Shown one piece after another: positions 24,563 to 36,240 of a stretch of 64,000 nt of DNA. Source of the DNA: Calliopsis andreniformis (taxonomy: Eukaryota; Arthropoda; Insecta; Hymenoptera; Andrenidae). The first letter of the stretch is position 1. Each line of letters opens with the position of its first letter. Location of the stretch: positions 7,006,001 through 7,070,000 of the forward strand of contig NW_027480438.1 in NCBI RefSeq assembly GCF_051401765.1. The letters are read 5' to 3'. The notes under the pieces are model-generated. The model was not told where the DNA came from. It made no database searches and saw nothing but the letters and a program-made list of their open reading frames with translations. The translations under genes and the position numbers were made by a program.

Positions 24563-24955
24563 AATCCTCAATCCTCAATCCTCAATTCTCAATCCTCAAT
24601 CGTCAATCTTCAATCCTCAATACCCAGCCTTCAATCCTCAATCGTCGGTCCACAATCCTCAATCGTCAGTCTCCAACCCTGAATACTCAATCTTCAATCC
24701 TCAATCCTCAATCCTCAATCCTCAATCCTCAATCGTCTATCTTCAATCCTCAATACTCAATCTTCAATCCTCAATCCTCAATCCTCAATCCTCTATCCTC
24801 AATCTTCATTCTTCAATCCTCAATACCCAATCCTCAATCTTCAATCCTCAATCCTCAATACTCAATCCTCAATCCTCAATCCTCAATCCTCCAGTCCTCA
24901 AACCTCAATCCTGTATCCTCGATCCTGAATCCTCAATCTTCAGCCCTCAGTCCTC

Positions 24956-25095
24956 TACAATCAGTTGTCAATCCTGAATCCTCAATAGAATATCATCAAT
25001 TCTCAGTTTTCATTACTCAATACTCAATCTGCAATCTTCAAATCTCTATCCACAAACATCAATTCTCATCACTCAACCCTCAACACTCAGTCCCC
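24956..25095. repeat. Cassette 1, subfamily G
   Basis: Tandem sister of 22,902 at +2,054. Confidence 0.88.
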
Positions 25096-25834
25096 AATCC
25101 TCAATATTGAATCCTCAATCCTCAATACTCAATCCACAATCCTCAATCTTCAATCCTCAATACTCAATCTTCAATCCTCAATCCTCAGTCCTCAATCCTC
25201 AATCCTCAATGCTCAATGCTCAATCCTCAATCCTCAGTCCTCAATCCGCAATCCTCAAAACCTCAGCCCTCACCCTCAATCCTCAATCCTCAATCCTCAA
25301 TCCTCAATCTTCTATCCTCAATACTCAATCTTCAATTCTCAATCCTCAGTACTCAAACCTCAATCCTCAATCCTCAATCCTCAGTAATCAATCCTCAATC
25401 TTCAATACTTAATCGTCAATCCTCAGTCCTCAATCCTCAATCCTCAATACTCGTTCCTCAAACCTCAATCCTCAACCCTCAGTCCTCACACTCAATTCTC
25501 AATTCTCAATCCTCAATCCTCAATCCTCAGTCTTCAATCCCCAATAATTCTTCTCCAATCCTAGGTCCTCAATCCCCAATCCTCAAACCTTAATCCTCTA
25601 TCATCAATCCTCAATCCCCAGTCTCAATCTTCAATCCTCAATGCTCAATCCTCAATCCACAATCCTCAGTCCTCAATCCTCAATCCTCAACCCTCAAACC
25701 TCAATCCTCAACCGTCAGTCCTCGTCCTCAATCCTCAACCCTCAATCCTCAATCCTCAATCTTCAATCCTCAATACTCAATATTCAATACTCAATCCTCC
25801 ATCCTCAACCTTCAATCCTCAATACTCGATCTTC

Positions 25835-25939
25835 AATCCTCAATCCTCAATCCTCAATCCTCAATCCTCAATCCTCAATCCTCAATCCTCAATCCTCAAT
25901 CCTCAATCCTCAATCCTCAATCCTCAATCCTCAATCCTC
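25835..25939. repeat. Pure run of 15 consensus heptads
   Basis: It is the duplicate of the run at 23,781 with the same borders but four more heptads (105 bp). It is among the longest unbroken runs I saw in the window. Confidence 0.92.
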
Positions 25940-26504
25940 AGACTTCAGACACCAATACTCAACCCTCAGTCCTAGTCCTCAATCCACAACCCTCAATCCT
26001 CAATCCTCAACCTTGAATCATTAATATTCAATCTTCAACCCTCAATCCTCAATCCTCAATTCTCAATCCTCAATCCTCAATCCTCAGACTTCAAACACCA
26101 ATACTCAACCCTCAGTCCTCGTCCTCAATCCACAACCCTCAATCCTCAATCCTCAATCTTCAATCATTAATATTCAATCTTCAATCCTCAATCCTCAACC
26201 CTCAATCCTCAATGTTCAATCCTCAATTGCCAATCCTCAGTCTGCAATCCTCAATCCTCAATCCTCAATCCTCAATCCTCAATTCTCAGGCCTCAATCCT
26301 CAATCTTCAATCCTCAATACTCAATCTTCAATCCTCAATCCTCAATCCTCAATCCTCAATCCTCAATCCTCATTCTTCAATCCTCAATACCCAATCCTCA
26401 ATCTTCAATCCACAATCCTCAATCCTCAATCCTCTATCCTCAGTCCTCAAACCTCAATCCTGAATCCTCAAACCTGAAACCTCAGTCTTCAGCCCTCAGT
26501 CCTC

Positions 26505-26644
26505 AAAAATCAGTTGTCAATCCTCAATCCTCAATAGAATATCCTCAATTCACAGGTTTCAATACTCAATACTCAACCTGCAATCTTCAAATCTCTATCC
26601 ACAAACATCAATTCTCATCACTCAACCCTCATCACTCAGTCCCA
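26505..26644. repeat. Cassette 1, subfamily D
   Basis: Tandem sister of 24,423 at +2,082. Confidence 0.88.
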
Positions 26645-26790
26645 AATCCTCAATCCTCAATCCTCAATTCTCAATCCTCAATCGTCAATCTTCAATCCTC
26701 AATACCCAGCCTTCAATCCTCAATCGTCGGTCCACAATCCTCAATCGTCAGTCTCCAACCCTGAATACTCAATCTTCAATCCTCAATCCT

Positions 26791-27840
26791 CAATGCTCAA
26801 TCCTCAATCCTCAACCTCAATCCTCATTCTTCAATCCTCAATACCCAATCCACAGTCTTCAATCCTCAATCCTCAATCCTCAATTCTCAACCCTCAATCC
26901 TCAGTCCTCAGTCCTCAATCCTCAATCCTCAAACCTCAGCCCTCACCCTCAATCCTCAATCCTCAATCCTCAATCCTCAATCGTCAATCTTCAATCCTCA
27001 ATACTCAATCTTCAATCCTCAATCCTCAGTACTCAAACCTCAATCCTCAATCCTCAATCCTCAGTAATCAATCCTCAATCTTCAATACTGAATCGTCAAT
27101 CCTCAGTCCTCAATCCTCAATCCTCAATACTCGTTCCTCAAACCTCAATCCTCAACCCTCAGTCCTCACACTCAATTCTCAATTCTCAATCCTCAATCCT
27201 CAATCCTCAGTCTTCAGTCCCCAATAATCAATCTCCAATCCTAGGTCCTCAATCCAAAATCCTCAATCCTTAATACTCTATCATCAATCCTCAATCCTCA
27301 ATCCTCAATCTTCAATCCTCAATCCTCAATCCTCAATCCTCAATCCACATTCTTCAATCCGCAATACCCAATCCTCAACCTCCAATACTCAATCCTCAAT
27401 CCTCAATTCTCAATCCTCAATCCTCAGCCCTCAGTCCTCAAACCTCAATCCTCAACCCTCAGCCCTCATCCTCAATCCTCAATCCTCAATCCTCAATCCT
27501 CAACCTTCAATCCTCAATACTCAATCTTCAATAATCAGTCCTCAATTCTCAATCCTCAATACTCAACCCTCAATCGACAATACTCAATCCCCAATCCTCA
27601 AACTTCAATCCTCAATCCTCAATCCTCAATCCTCCATCCTCAACCTTCAGTCCTCAATACTCAATCTTCAATCCTCAATCCTGAATCCTCAATCCTCAAT
27701 CCTCAATCCTCAATCCTCATTCCTCAATCCTCAATCCTCAATCCTCAATCCTCAATCCTCAATCCTCAATCCTCAATCTTCAATCCTCAATCCTCAATAC
27801 TCAATCCTCAGTCCTCAACCCTCAATCCTCAATCCTCAAT
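26791..27840. repeat. Partial third copy of the 2.05-kb unit plus plain heptads
   Basis: The stretch around 26,930-27,245 repeats the centre of the 2.05-kb unit, including the TAATC heptad shift near 27,064 and the CCTAGG marker at 27,240. Beyond 27,260 similarity fades into ordinary heptads, with a long near-pure run at about 27,670-27,780. Confidence 0.75.
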
Positions 27841-27921
27841 CCTCAACCCTCAATCCTCAGTCCTCAAACCTCCACCCCGAATCCTCAATCCTGAATCCTC
27901 AATCTTCAGCCATAAGTCCTC

Positions 27922-28061
27922 AACAATCAATTGTCAATCCTCAATCCTCAATAGAATATCCTCAATTCACAGTTTTCAATACTCAATCCCCATTCTGCAA
28001 TCTTCAAATCCCAATCCACAAACATCAATTCTCATCACGCAACCCTCAACACTCAGTCCTC
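27922..28061. repeat. Cassette 1, subfamily E
   Basis: As 21,656 with AAATCCC in place of AAATCTC. Confidence 0.88.
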
Positions 28062-28481
28062 AATCTTCAATCATCAATCCTCAATCCTCAATCTTCAATC
28101 CTCAATACCCAATCTTCAATCCTCAATCCTCAATTCTCAATCCTCAATGCTCAAAACTCAATCGTCAATCCTCAATCCCCAATCCTCAATCTTCAATCCC
28201 AAATCCTCAATCCTCAATCCTCAATCATCAATATTCAATCCTCAATACTCAATCTTCAATCCTCAATCCTCAATCCTCAATCCTCAACCCTCAATCCTCA
28301 ATCTTCAATCCTCAATACTCAAACTGCAATCCTCAATCCTCAGTCCTCACTCCTCAATCCTCATTCTTCAATCCTCAGTACCGAATCCTCAATCTTCAAT
28401 CCACAATCCTCAATCCTCAGTCCTCAAACCTCAATCCTGAATCCTCGATCCTGAATCCTCAATCTTCAGCCCTGAGTCCTC

Positions 28482-28621
28482 AACAATCAGTTGTCAATCC
28501 TCAGTCCTCAATAGAATATCCTCAATTCACAGGTTTCAATACTCAATACTCAACCTGCAGCCTTCAAGTCTCTATCCACAAACATCAATTCTCATCACTC
28601 AATCCTCAACACTCAGTCCCC
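28482..28621. repeat. Cassette 1, subfamily D
   Basis: AACCTGC AGCCTTC AAGTCTC in the middle; 560 bp after the E copy. Confidence 0.88.
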
Positions 28622-29489
28622 AATCCTCAATCCGCAATCCTCAATTCTCAATCCTCAATCGTCAATCTTCAATCCTCAATACTCAATCTTCAATCCTCAA
28701 TCCTCAATCCTCGGTCCACAATCCTCAATCGTCAATCTCCAATCCTGAATACTCAATCATCAATCCTCAATCCTCAATGCTCAATCCTCAATCCTCAAAC
28801 CTCATTCTTCGATACTCAATACTGAATCTTCAATCCACAATCCTCAATCCTCAACCCTCAATCCTCAATCCTCAATCTTTAATCCTCAGTCCCCAATCCT
28901 CAATCTTCTATCCTCAATACTCAATTCTCAATCCTCAATCCTCAATCCTGAATCTTCAATCCGCAATAATCAATCTTCAATCCTCAATCCTCAATTGTCA
29001 ATCCTCAATCATCAATCCTCAATCATCAATCCTCAACCTTCAGTACTCAATCTTCAATCCTCAATCCTCAATCCTCAATCCTCTATCCTCAATCATCAAT
29101 CCTCAATCATCAACCCTCAATCTTCAATACTCAATCTTCAATCCTCAATCCTCAATCCTCAATCCTCAATCCACATTCTTCAATCCTCAACACCCAATAC
29201 TCAATCTTCAATCCTCAATTCTCAATCGTCAATTCTCAATCCTCAGTCCTCAATCCTCAGACCTCAAACATCAGTACTCAACCCTCAGTCCTCGTCCTCA
29301 ATCGACAACCCTCAAATCGTCGATCCTCAATCTTCAATTATCAATATTCAATCTTCAGTCCTCAATCCTCAATCCTCAATCCTCAATACTCAATCCTCAA
29401 TCCTCAATCCTCATTCCTCAATCCTCAATCCTCAATCCTCAATCCTCAATCCTCAATCCTCAATCCTCAATCTTCAATCCTCAATCCTC

Positions 29490-30775
29490 AATACTCAATC
29501 CTCAGTCCTCAACCCTCAATCCTCAATCCTCAATCCTCAATCCTCAATCCTCAATCTTCAATCCTCAATACTCAGTCTTCAATCCTCAATCCTCAATCCT
29601 CAATCCTCAATCCTCATTCTTCAATACTCAATATCCAATCCACAATCTTCAATCCTCAATCCTCTATCCTCAATTCTCAATCCTAAATCCTCAATCCTTA
29701 GACCTCAAACAGCAATACTCAACCCTCAGTCCTCGTCCTCAATCCACAACCATCAATACTCAATCCTCAATCTTCAATCATCAATATTCAATTTTCAGTC
29801 CTCAATCCTCAATCCTCAATCCTCAATCCTCAATCCTCAATCCTCAATGTTCAATCCGCAACACCCAATCCTCAATCCTCAATCCTCAATCCTCAAGCGT
29901 CAATCCTCAATCCTCAATCCTCAACCCTCAATCCTCAGTCCTCAAACCTCCACCCCGAATCCTCAATCCTGAATCTTCAATCTTCAGCCATAAGTCCTCA
30001 ACAATCAATTGTCAATCCTCAATCCTCAATAGAATATCCTCAATTCACAGTTTTCAATACTCAATCCCCATTCTGCAATCTTCAAATCTCAATCCACAAA
30101 CATCAATTCTCATCACGCAACCCTCAACACTCAGTCCTCAATCTTCAATCATCAATCCTCAATCCTCAATCTTCAATCCTCAATACCCAATCTTCAATCC
30201 ACAATCCTCAATTCTCAATCCTCAATGCTCAAAACTCAATCGTCAATCCTCAATCCCCAATCCTCAATCTTCAATCCCCAATCCTCAATCCTCAATCCTC
30301 AATCATCAATATTCAATCCTCAATACTCAATCTTCAATCCTCAATCCTCAATCCTCAATCCTCGACCCTCAATCCTCAATCTTCAATCCTCAATACTCAA
30401 ACTGCAATTCTCAATCCTCAGTCCTCACTCCTCAATCCTCATTCTTCAATCCTCAGCACCGAATCCTCAATCTTCAATCCACAATCCTCAATCCTCAAAT
30501 CTCAATCCTCAATTCTCAATCATCAGACTTCAAACACCAATACTCAACCCACAGTCCTCGTCCTCAATCCACAATCGTCAATCCTCAATTCTCAATCTTC
30601 AGTCATTAATATTCAATTATCAATCCTCGATCCTCAATCCTCAATCCTCAACCCTCAATCCTCAATGTTCGATCCTCAATACCCAATCCTCAGTCTTCAA
30701 TCCTCAATCCTCAATCCTCAATCCTGAATCCTCAATTCTCAATCCTCAATCCTCAATCTTCAATCCTCAATCCTC
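29490..30775. repeat. 1,286-bp tandem duplication, unit 1
   Basis: It runs from one AATACTC junction to the same junction 1,286 bp later. It holds the E cassette at 30,000 and the AAAACTC landmark at 30,225, both repeated at +1,286. Similar sequence is found once at 21.2-22.4 kb, so the tandem copy arose within this locus. Confidence 0.9.
30000..30139. repeat. Cassette 1, subfamily E
   Basis: Typical E copy in unit 1 of the 1,286-bp duplication. Confidence 0.88.
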
Positions 30776-32061
30776 AATACTCAATCCTCAGTCCTCAACC
30801 CTCAATCCTCAATCCTCAATCCTCAATCCTCAATCCTCAATCTTCAATCCTCAATACTCAGTCTTCAATCCTCAATCCTCAATCCTCAATCCTCAATCCT
30901 CATTCTTCAATACTCAATATCCAATCCACAATCTTCAATCCTCAATCCTCTATCCTCAATTCTCAATCCTAAATCCTCAATCCTTAGACCTCAAACAGCA
31001 ATACTCAACCCTCAGTCCTCGTCCTCAATCCACAACCATCAATACTCAATCCTCAATCTTCAATCATCAATATTCAATTTTCAGTCCTCAATCCTCAATC
31101 CTCAATCCTCAATCCTCAATCCTCAATCCTCAATGTTCAATCCGCAACACCCAATCCTCAATCCTCAATCCTCAATCCTCAAGCGTCAATCCTCAATCCT
31201 CAATCCTCAACCCTCAATCCTCAGTCCTCAAACCTCCACCCCGAATCCTCAATCCTGAATCTTCAATCTTCAGCCATAAGTCCTCAACAATCAATTGTCA
31301 ATCCTCAATCCTCAATAGAATATCCTCAATTCACAGATTTCAATACTCAATCCCCATTCTGCAATCTTCAAATCTCAATCCACAAACATCAATTCTCATC
31401 ACGCAACCCTCAACACTCAGTCCTCAATCTTCAATCATCAATCCTCAATCCTCAATCTTCAATCCTCAATACCCAATCTTCAATCCACAATCCTCAATTC
31501 TCAATCCTCAATGCTCAAAACTCAATCGTCAATCCTCAATCCCCAATCCTCAATCTTCAATCCCCAATCCTCAATCCTCAATCCTCAATCATCAATATTC
31601 AATCCTCAATACTCAATCTTCAATCCTCAATCCTCAATCCTCAATCCTCGACCCTCAATCCTCAATCTTCAATCCTCAATACTCAAACTGCAATTCTCAA
31701 TCCTCAGTCCTCACTCCTCAATCCTCATTCTTCAATCCTCAGCACCGAATCCTCAATCTTCAATCCACAATCCTCAATCCTCAAATCTCAATCCTCAATT
31801 CTCAATCATCAGACTTCAAACACCAATACTCAACCCACAGTCCTCGTCCTCAATCCACAATCGTCAATCCTCAATCCTCAATCTTCAGTCATTAATATTC
31901 AATTATCAATCCTCGATCCTCAATCCTCAATCCTCAACCCTCAATCCTCAATGTTCGATCCTCAATACCCAATCCTCAGTCTTCAATCCTCAATCCTCAA
32001 TCCTCAATCCTGAATCCTCAATTCTCAGTCCTCAATCCTCAATCTTCAATCCTCAATCCTC
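30776..32061. repeat. 1,286-bp tandem duplication, unit 2
   Basis: The second unit follows without a gap. Substitutions such as CACAGATTTC for CACAGTTTTC in its E cassette separate it from unit 1. At about 32,061 the sequence passes to the string found after 22,440 instead of restarting. Confidence 0.9.
31286..31425. repeat. Cassette 1, subfamily E
   Basis: AGATTTC replaces AGTTTTC; unit 2 of the 1,286-bp duplication. Confidence 0.88.
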
Positions 32062-32871
32062 AATCCTCAATCCACAATCCTCAATACTCAATCCTCATTC
32101 TTCAATCCTCAATACACAATCCTCAATCTTCAATCCTCGATCCTCAATCCTCAATTCTCAACCCTCAATCCTCAGTCCTCAGTCCTCAATCCTCAATCCT
32201 CAAAACCTCAGCCCTCACCCTCAATCCTCAATCCTCAATCCTCAATCCTCAATCTTCTATCCTCAATACTCAATCCTCATTCTTCAATCCTCAATACACA
32301 ATCCTCAATCTTCGATCCTCAATCCTCAATCCTCAATTCTCAACCCTCAGCCCTCATCCTCAATCCTCAATCCTCAATCCTCAATCCTCAATCCTCAATC
32401 CTCAATCCTCAACCTTCAATCCTCAATACTCAATCTTCAATAATCAATCCTCAATTCTCAATCCTCAATACTCAATCCTCAATCCTCATTCTTCAATACT
32501 CAATACAAAATCCACAATCTTCAATCCTCAATCCTCTATCCTCAATTCTCAATCCTAAATCCTCAATCCTTAGACCTCAAACAGCAATACTCAACCCTCA
32601 GTCCTCGTCCTCAATCCACAAACATCAATACTCAAGCCTCAATCTTCAATCATCAATATTCAATCTTCAGTCCTCAATCCTCAATCCTCAATCCTCAATC
32701 CTCAATCCTCAATCCTCAATGTTCAATCCGCAACACCCAATCCTCAATCCTCAATCCTCAATCCTCAAGCGTCAATCGTCAATCCTCAATCCTCAACCCT
32801 CAATCCTCAGTCCTCAAACCTCCACCCCGGATCCTCAATCCTGAATCTTCAATCTTCAGCCATAAGTCCTC

Positions 32872-33011
32872 AACAATCAATTGTCAATCCTCAATCCTCA
32901 ATAGAATATCCTCAATTCACAGTTTTCAATACTCAATCCCCATTCTGTAATCTTGAAATCTCAATCCACAAACATCAATTCTCATCACGCAACCCTCAAC
33001 ACTCAGTCCTC
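32872..33011. repeat. Cassette 1, subfamily E variant
   Basis: ATTCTGT AATCTTG replaces ATTCTGC AATCTTC. Confidence 0.87.
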
Positions 33012-33060
33012 AATCTTCAATCCTCAATCCTCAATCCTCAACCATCAATCCTCAATACTC

Positions 33061-33200
33061 AACCATCAATACTCAATTCTCAATACTCAATAGAATATCC
33101 TGAATTCTCATGGTTCAATACTCAATCCACAATATTCAATAATCAAATCCCAATCCTCAAACATCAATTCTCAACCCTCGATCCTCAACACTCGGTCCTC
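33061..33200. repeat. Cassette 1-related, subfamily F
   Basis: TCATGGTTC string as at 15,870, one base longer after AATCCAC. Borders approximate. Confidence 0.7.
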
Positions 33201-33878
33201 TCTCTTCAATCCTCCATCATCAATCCTCAATCCTCAATCCTCCATCCTCAACCTTCAGTCCTCAATACTCAATCTTCAATCCTCAATCCTCAATCCTCAA
33301 TCCTCAATCCTCAATCCTCAGTCCTCAATCCTCAATCCTCAATCATCAATCCCCAATCCTCAATCTTCAATCCTCAATACTCAATATTCAATCCTCAGAC
33401 CTCAATCCTCAATCCTCAATCCTCAATCCTCAATCCTGAATCTTCAATCCTCAATACTCAGTCTTCAATCCTCAACCCTCAATCCTCAATCCTCATTCTT
33501 CAATACTCAATACAAAATCCACAATCTTCAATCCTCAATCCTCTATCCTCAATTCTCAATCCTAAATCCTCAATCCTTAGACCTCAAACAGCAATACTCA
33601 ACCCTCAGTCCTCGTCCTCAATCCACAACCATCAATACTCAAGCCTCAATCTTCAATCATCAATATTCAATCTTCAGTCCTCAATCCTCAATCCTCAATC
33701 CTCAATCCTCAATCCTCAATCCTCAATGTTCAATCCGCAACACCCAATCCTCAATCCTCAATCCTCAATCCTCAAGCGTCAATCCTCAATCCTCAATCCT
33801 CAACCCTCAATCCTCAGTCCTCAAACCTCCACCCCGGATCCTCAATCCTGAATCTTCAATCTTCAGCCATAAGTCCTC

Positions 33879-34018
33879 AACAATCAATTGTCAATCCTCA
33901 ATCCTCAATAGAATATCCTCAATTCACAGTTTTCAATACTCAATACCCATTCTGCAATCTTCAAATCCCAATCCACAAACATCAATTCTCATCACGCAAC
34001 CCTCAACACTCAGTCCTC
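33879..34018. repeat. Cassette 1, subfamily E
   Basis: AATACCC replaces AATCCCC before ATTCTGC; partner of 27,922. Confidence 0.88.
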
Positions 34019-34438
34019 AATCTTCAATCATCAATCCTCAATCCTCAATCTTCAATCCTCAATACCCAATCTTCAATCCTCAATCCTCAATTCTCAATCC
34101 TCAATGCTCAAAACTCAATCGTCAATCCTCAATTCCCAATCCTCAATCTTCAATCCCCAATCCTCAATCCTCAATCCTCAATCATCAATATTCAATCCTC
34201 AATACTCAATCTTCAATCCTCAATCCTCAATCCTCAATCCTCAACCCTCAATCCTCAATCTTCAATCCTCAATACTCAAACTGCAATCCTCAATCCTCAG
34301 TCCTCACTCCTCAATCCTCATTCTTCAATCCTCAGTACCGAATCCTCAATCTTCAATCCACAATCCTCAATCCTCAGTCCTCAAACCTCAATCCTGAATC
34401 CTCGATCCTGAATCCTCAATCTTCAGCCCTGAGTCCTC

Positions 34439-34578
34439 AACAATCAGTTGTCAATCCTCAGTCCTCAATAGAATATCCTCAATTCACAGGTTTCAATACT
34501 CAATACTCAACCTGCAGCCTTCAAGTCTCTATCCACAAACATCAATTCTCATCACTCAACCCTCAACACTCAGTCCCC
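34439..34578. repeat. Cassette 1, subfamily D
   Basis: Partner of 28,482 at +5,957, with AACCCTC in place of AATCCTC. Confidence 0.88.
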
Positions 34579-35124
34579 AATCCTCAATCCTCAATCCTCA
34601 ATTCTCAATCCTCAATCGTCAATCTTCAATCCTCAATACTCAATCTTCAATCCTCAATCCTCAATCCTCGGTCCACAATCCTCAATCGTCAATCTCCAAT
34701 CCTGAATACTCAATCATTAATCCTCAATCCTCAATGCTCAATCCTCAATCCTCAAACCTCATTCTTCGATACTCAATACTGAATCTTCAATCCACAATCC
34801 TCAATCATCAACCCTCAATCCTCAATCCTCAATCTTTAATCCTCAGTCCCCAATCCTCAATCTTCTATCCTCAATACTCAATCCTCAATCCTCAATCCTC
34901 AATCCTGAATCTTCAATCCGCAATAATCAATCTTCAATCCTCAATCCTCAATTGTCAATCCTCAATCATCAATCCTCAATCATCAATCCTCAATCTTCAG
35001 TACTCAATCTTCAATCCTCAATCCTCAATCCTCAATCCTCAATCCTCAATCCTCAATCGTCAGTCCTCAAACATCAAACCTGAATCCTCAATCCTGAATC
35101 CTCAATCTTCAGACCTCAGTCCTC

Positions 35125-35264
35125 AACAATCAGTTGTTAATTCTCAATCCTCAATAGAATATCAGCAATTCACAGTTTTCAATACTCAATACTCAATCTG
35201 CAATCTTCGAATCTCTATCCACAAACATCAATTCTCATCATTCAACCCTCAACACTCAGTCCCC
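35125..35264. repeat. Cassette 1, G-like with GAATCTC
   Basis: TATCAGC after AATAGAA, then GAATCTC before TATCCAC and ATCATTC, as in the half-cassettes of the first 11 kb. Confidence 0.85.
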
Positions 35265-36240
35265 AATCCTCAATCTTCAATCCTCAATCCTCAATCCACA
35301 ATCCTCGATCCTCAGTCTTCAATCCTCAATACGCAATCTTCAATCCTTAATCCTCAATCGTCAATCCTCAATCCTCATTCTTCAATCCTCAATACCCAAT
35401 CCTCAATCTTCAATCCTCAATCCTCAATCCTCAATTCTCAATCCTCAATCCTCAGTCCTCAGTCCTCAAACCTCAATCCTCAACCCTCAGCCCTCATCCT
35501 CAATCCTCAATCCTCAATCCTCAATCCTCAATCCTCAATCTTCAATCCTCAATACTCAATCTTCAATCCTCAGTCCTCAGTCCTCAATCTTCAATCCTCA
35601 ATGCTCAATGGTCGTTCCTTAATCCTCAGTCCTCAATCCTCAATCCTCAATCCTCAATCCACATTCTTCAATCCTCAACACCCAATCCTCAATCTTCAAT
35701 CCTCAATCCTCAGTCCTCAAACCTCAATCCTCAATCCTCAATCGTCAGACCTCAAACGTCAATACTCAACCGTCAGTCCTCTTACTCAATCCACAACCAT
35801 CAATCCTCGATCCTGAATCTTCAATCATCAATATTCAATCTTCAATCCTCAATACTCAGTCCTCAATCCTCAATACTCAATCCTCAATCCTCAATCCTCA
35901 ATGTTCAATCCTCAATACCCCATCCTCAATCCTCAATCTTCAATCCTCAATACTCAATATTCAATCCTCGGTCCTCAATCCTCAATCCTCAGTCCTCAAT
36001 CCTCATTCTACAATCCTCAATACCCAATCTTCAATCCTCAATCCTCAATTCTCAATCCTCAATGCTCAAAACTCAATCGTCAATCCTCAATCCCCAATCC
36101 TCAATCCTCAATCCTCAATCATCAATATTCAATCCTCAATACTCAATCTTCAAACCTCAATCCTCAATCCTCACTCCTCAATCCTCATTCTTCAATCCTC
36201 AGTACCGAATCCTCAATCTTCAATCCACAATCCTCAATCC

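Larger units (their letters stand above)
22681..24733. repeat. 2.05-kb tandem duplication, unit 1
   Basis: It starts at an AATCGTCTATCTTC junction. Landmarks at 23,053, 23,162, 23,506 (CCTAGG) and 23,587 recur at exactly +2,054 in unit 2. It contains a G cassette at 22,902 and a D cassette at 24,423, and an uninterrupted run of 11 consensus heptads at 23,781-23,857. Confidence 0.92.
24734..26790. repeat. 2.05-kb tandem duplication, unit 2
   Basis: It is directly adjacent to unit 1. It differs by a one-base C insertion near 24,891 (offset changes from 2,053 to 2,054) and by expansion of the pure AATCCTC run to 15 heptads at 25,835-25,939 (offset then 2,082). A few substitutions are seen, such as CAATTGCC for CAATACCC near 26,224. 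Collinearity ends near 26,790. Confidence 0.92.
27841..29489. repeat. Block duplicated at +5,957 bp
   Basis: Landmarks at 27,952, 28,147, 28,512 and 28,777 recur at exactly +5,957. The match runs from about 27,841 to 29,083 and its partner is 33,798-35,040. Within it E and D cassettes lie 560 bp apart, a spacing kept in both copies. The rest of the segment, to 29,489, matches the 20.4-kb block. Confidence 0.85.
32062..33797. repeat. Mosaic heptads with E and F cassettes
   Basis: It carries an E cassette at 32,872 followed after only 189 bp by an F cassette at 33,061. The F copy is closest to the one at 15,870: both have a TCATGGTTC string and differ by one base downstream. A TACAAAATCC variant occurs near 32,505 and 33,505. 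Confidence 0.75.
33798..36240. repeat. Second copy of the +5,957 block and following mosaic
   Basis: From 33,798 to about 35,040 it copies 27,841-29,083 without a change of offset. It then departs at an AATCGTC AGTCCTC junction leading into a GAATCTC-type cassette at 35,125. The remainder to 36,240 is mixed heptads with cassette 2 near 35,745. Confidence 0.82.

Noticed and set aside
22681..26790. Transposon or insertion sequence at duplication borders
   Set aside because: No terminal inverted repeats, target-site duplications or transposase sequence; all joints are heptad-to-heptad.
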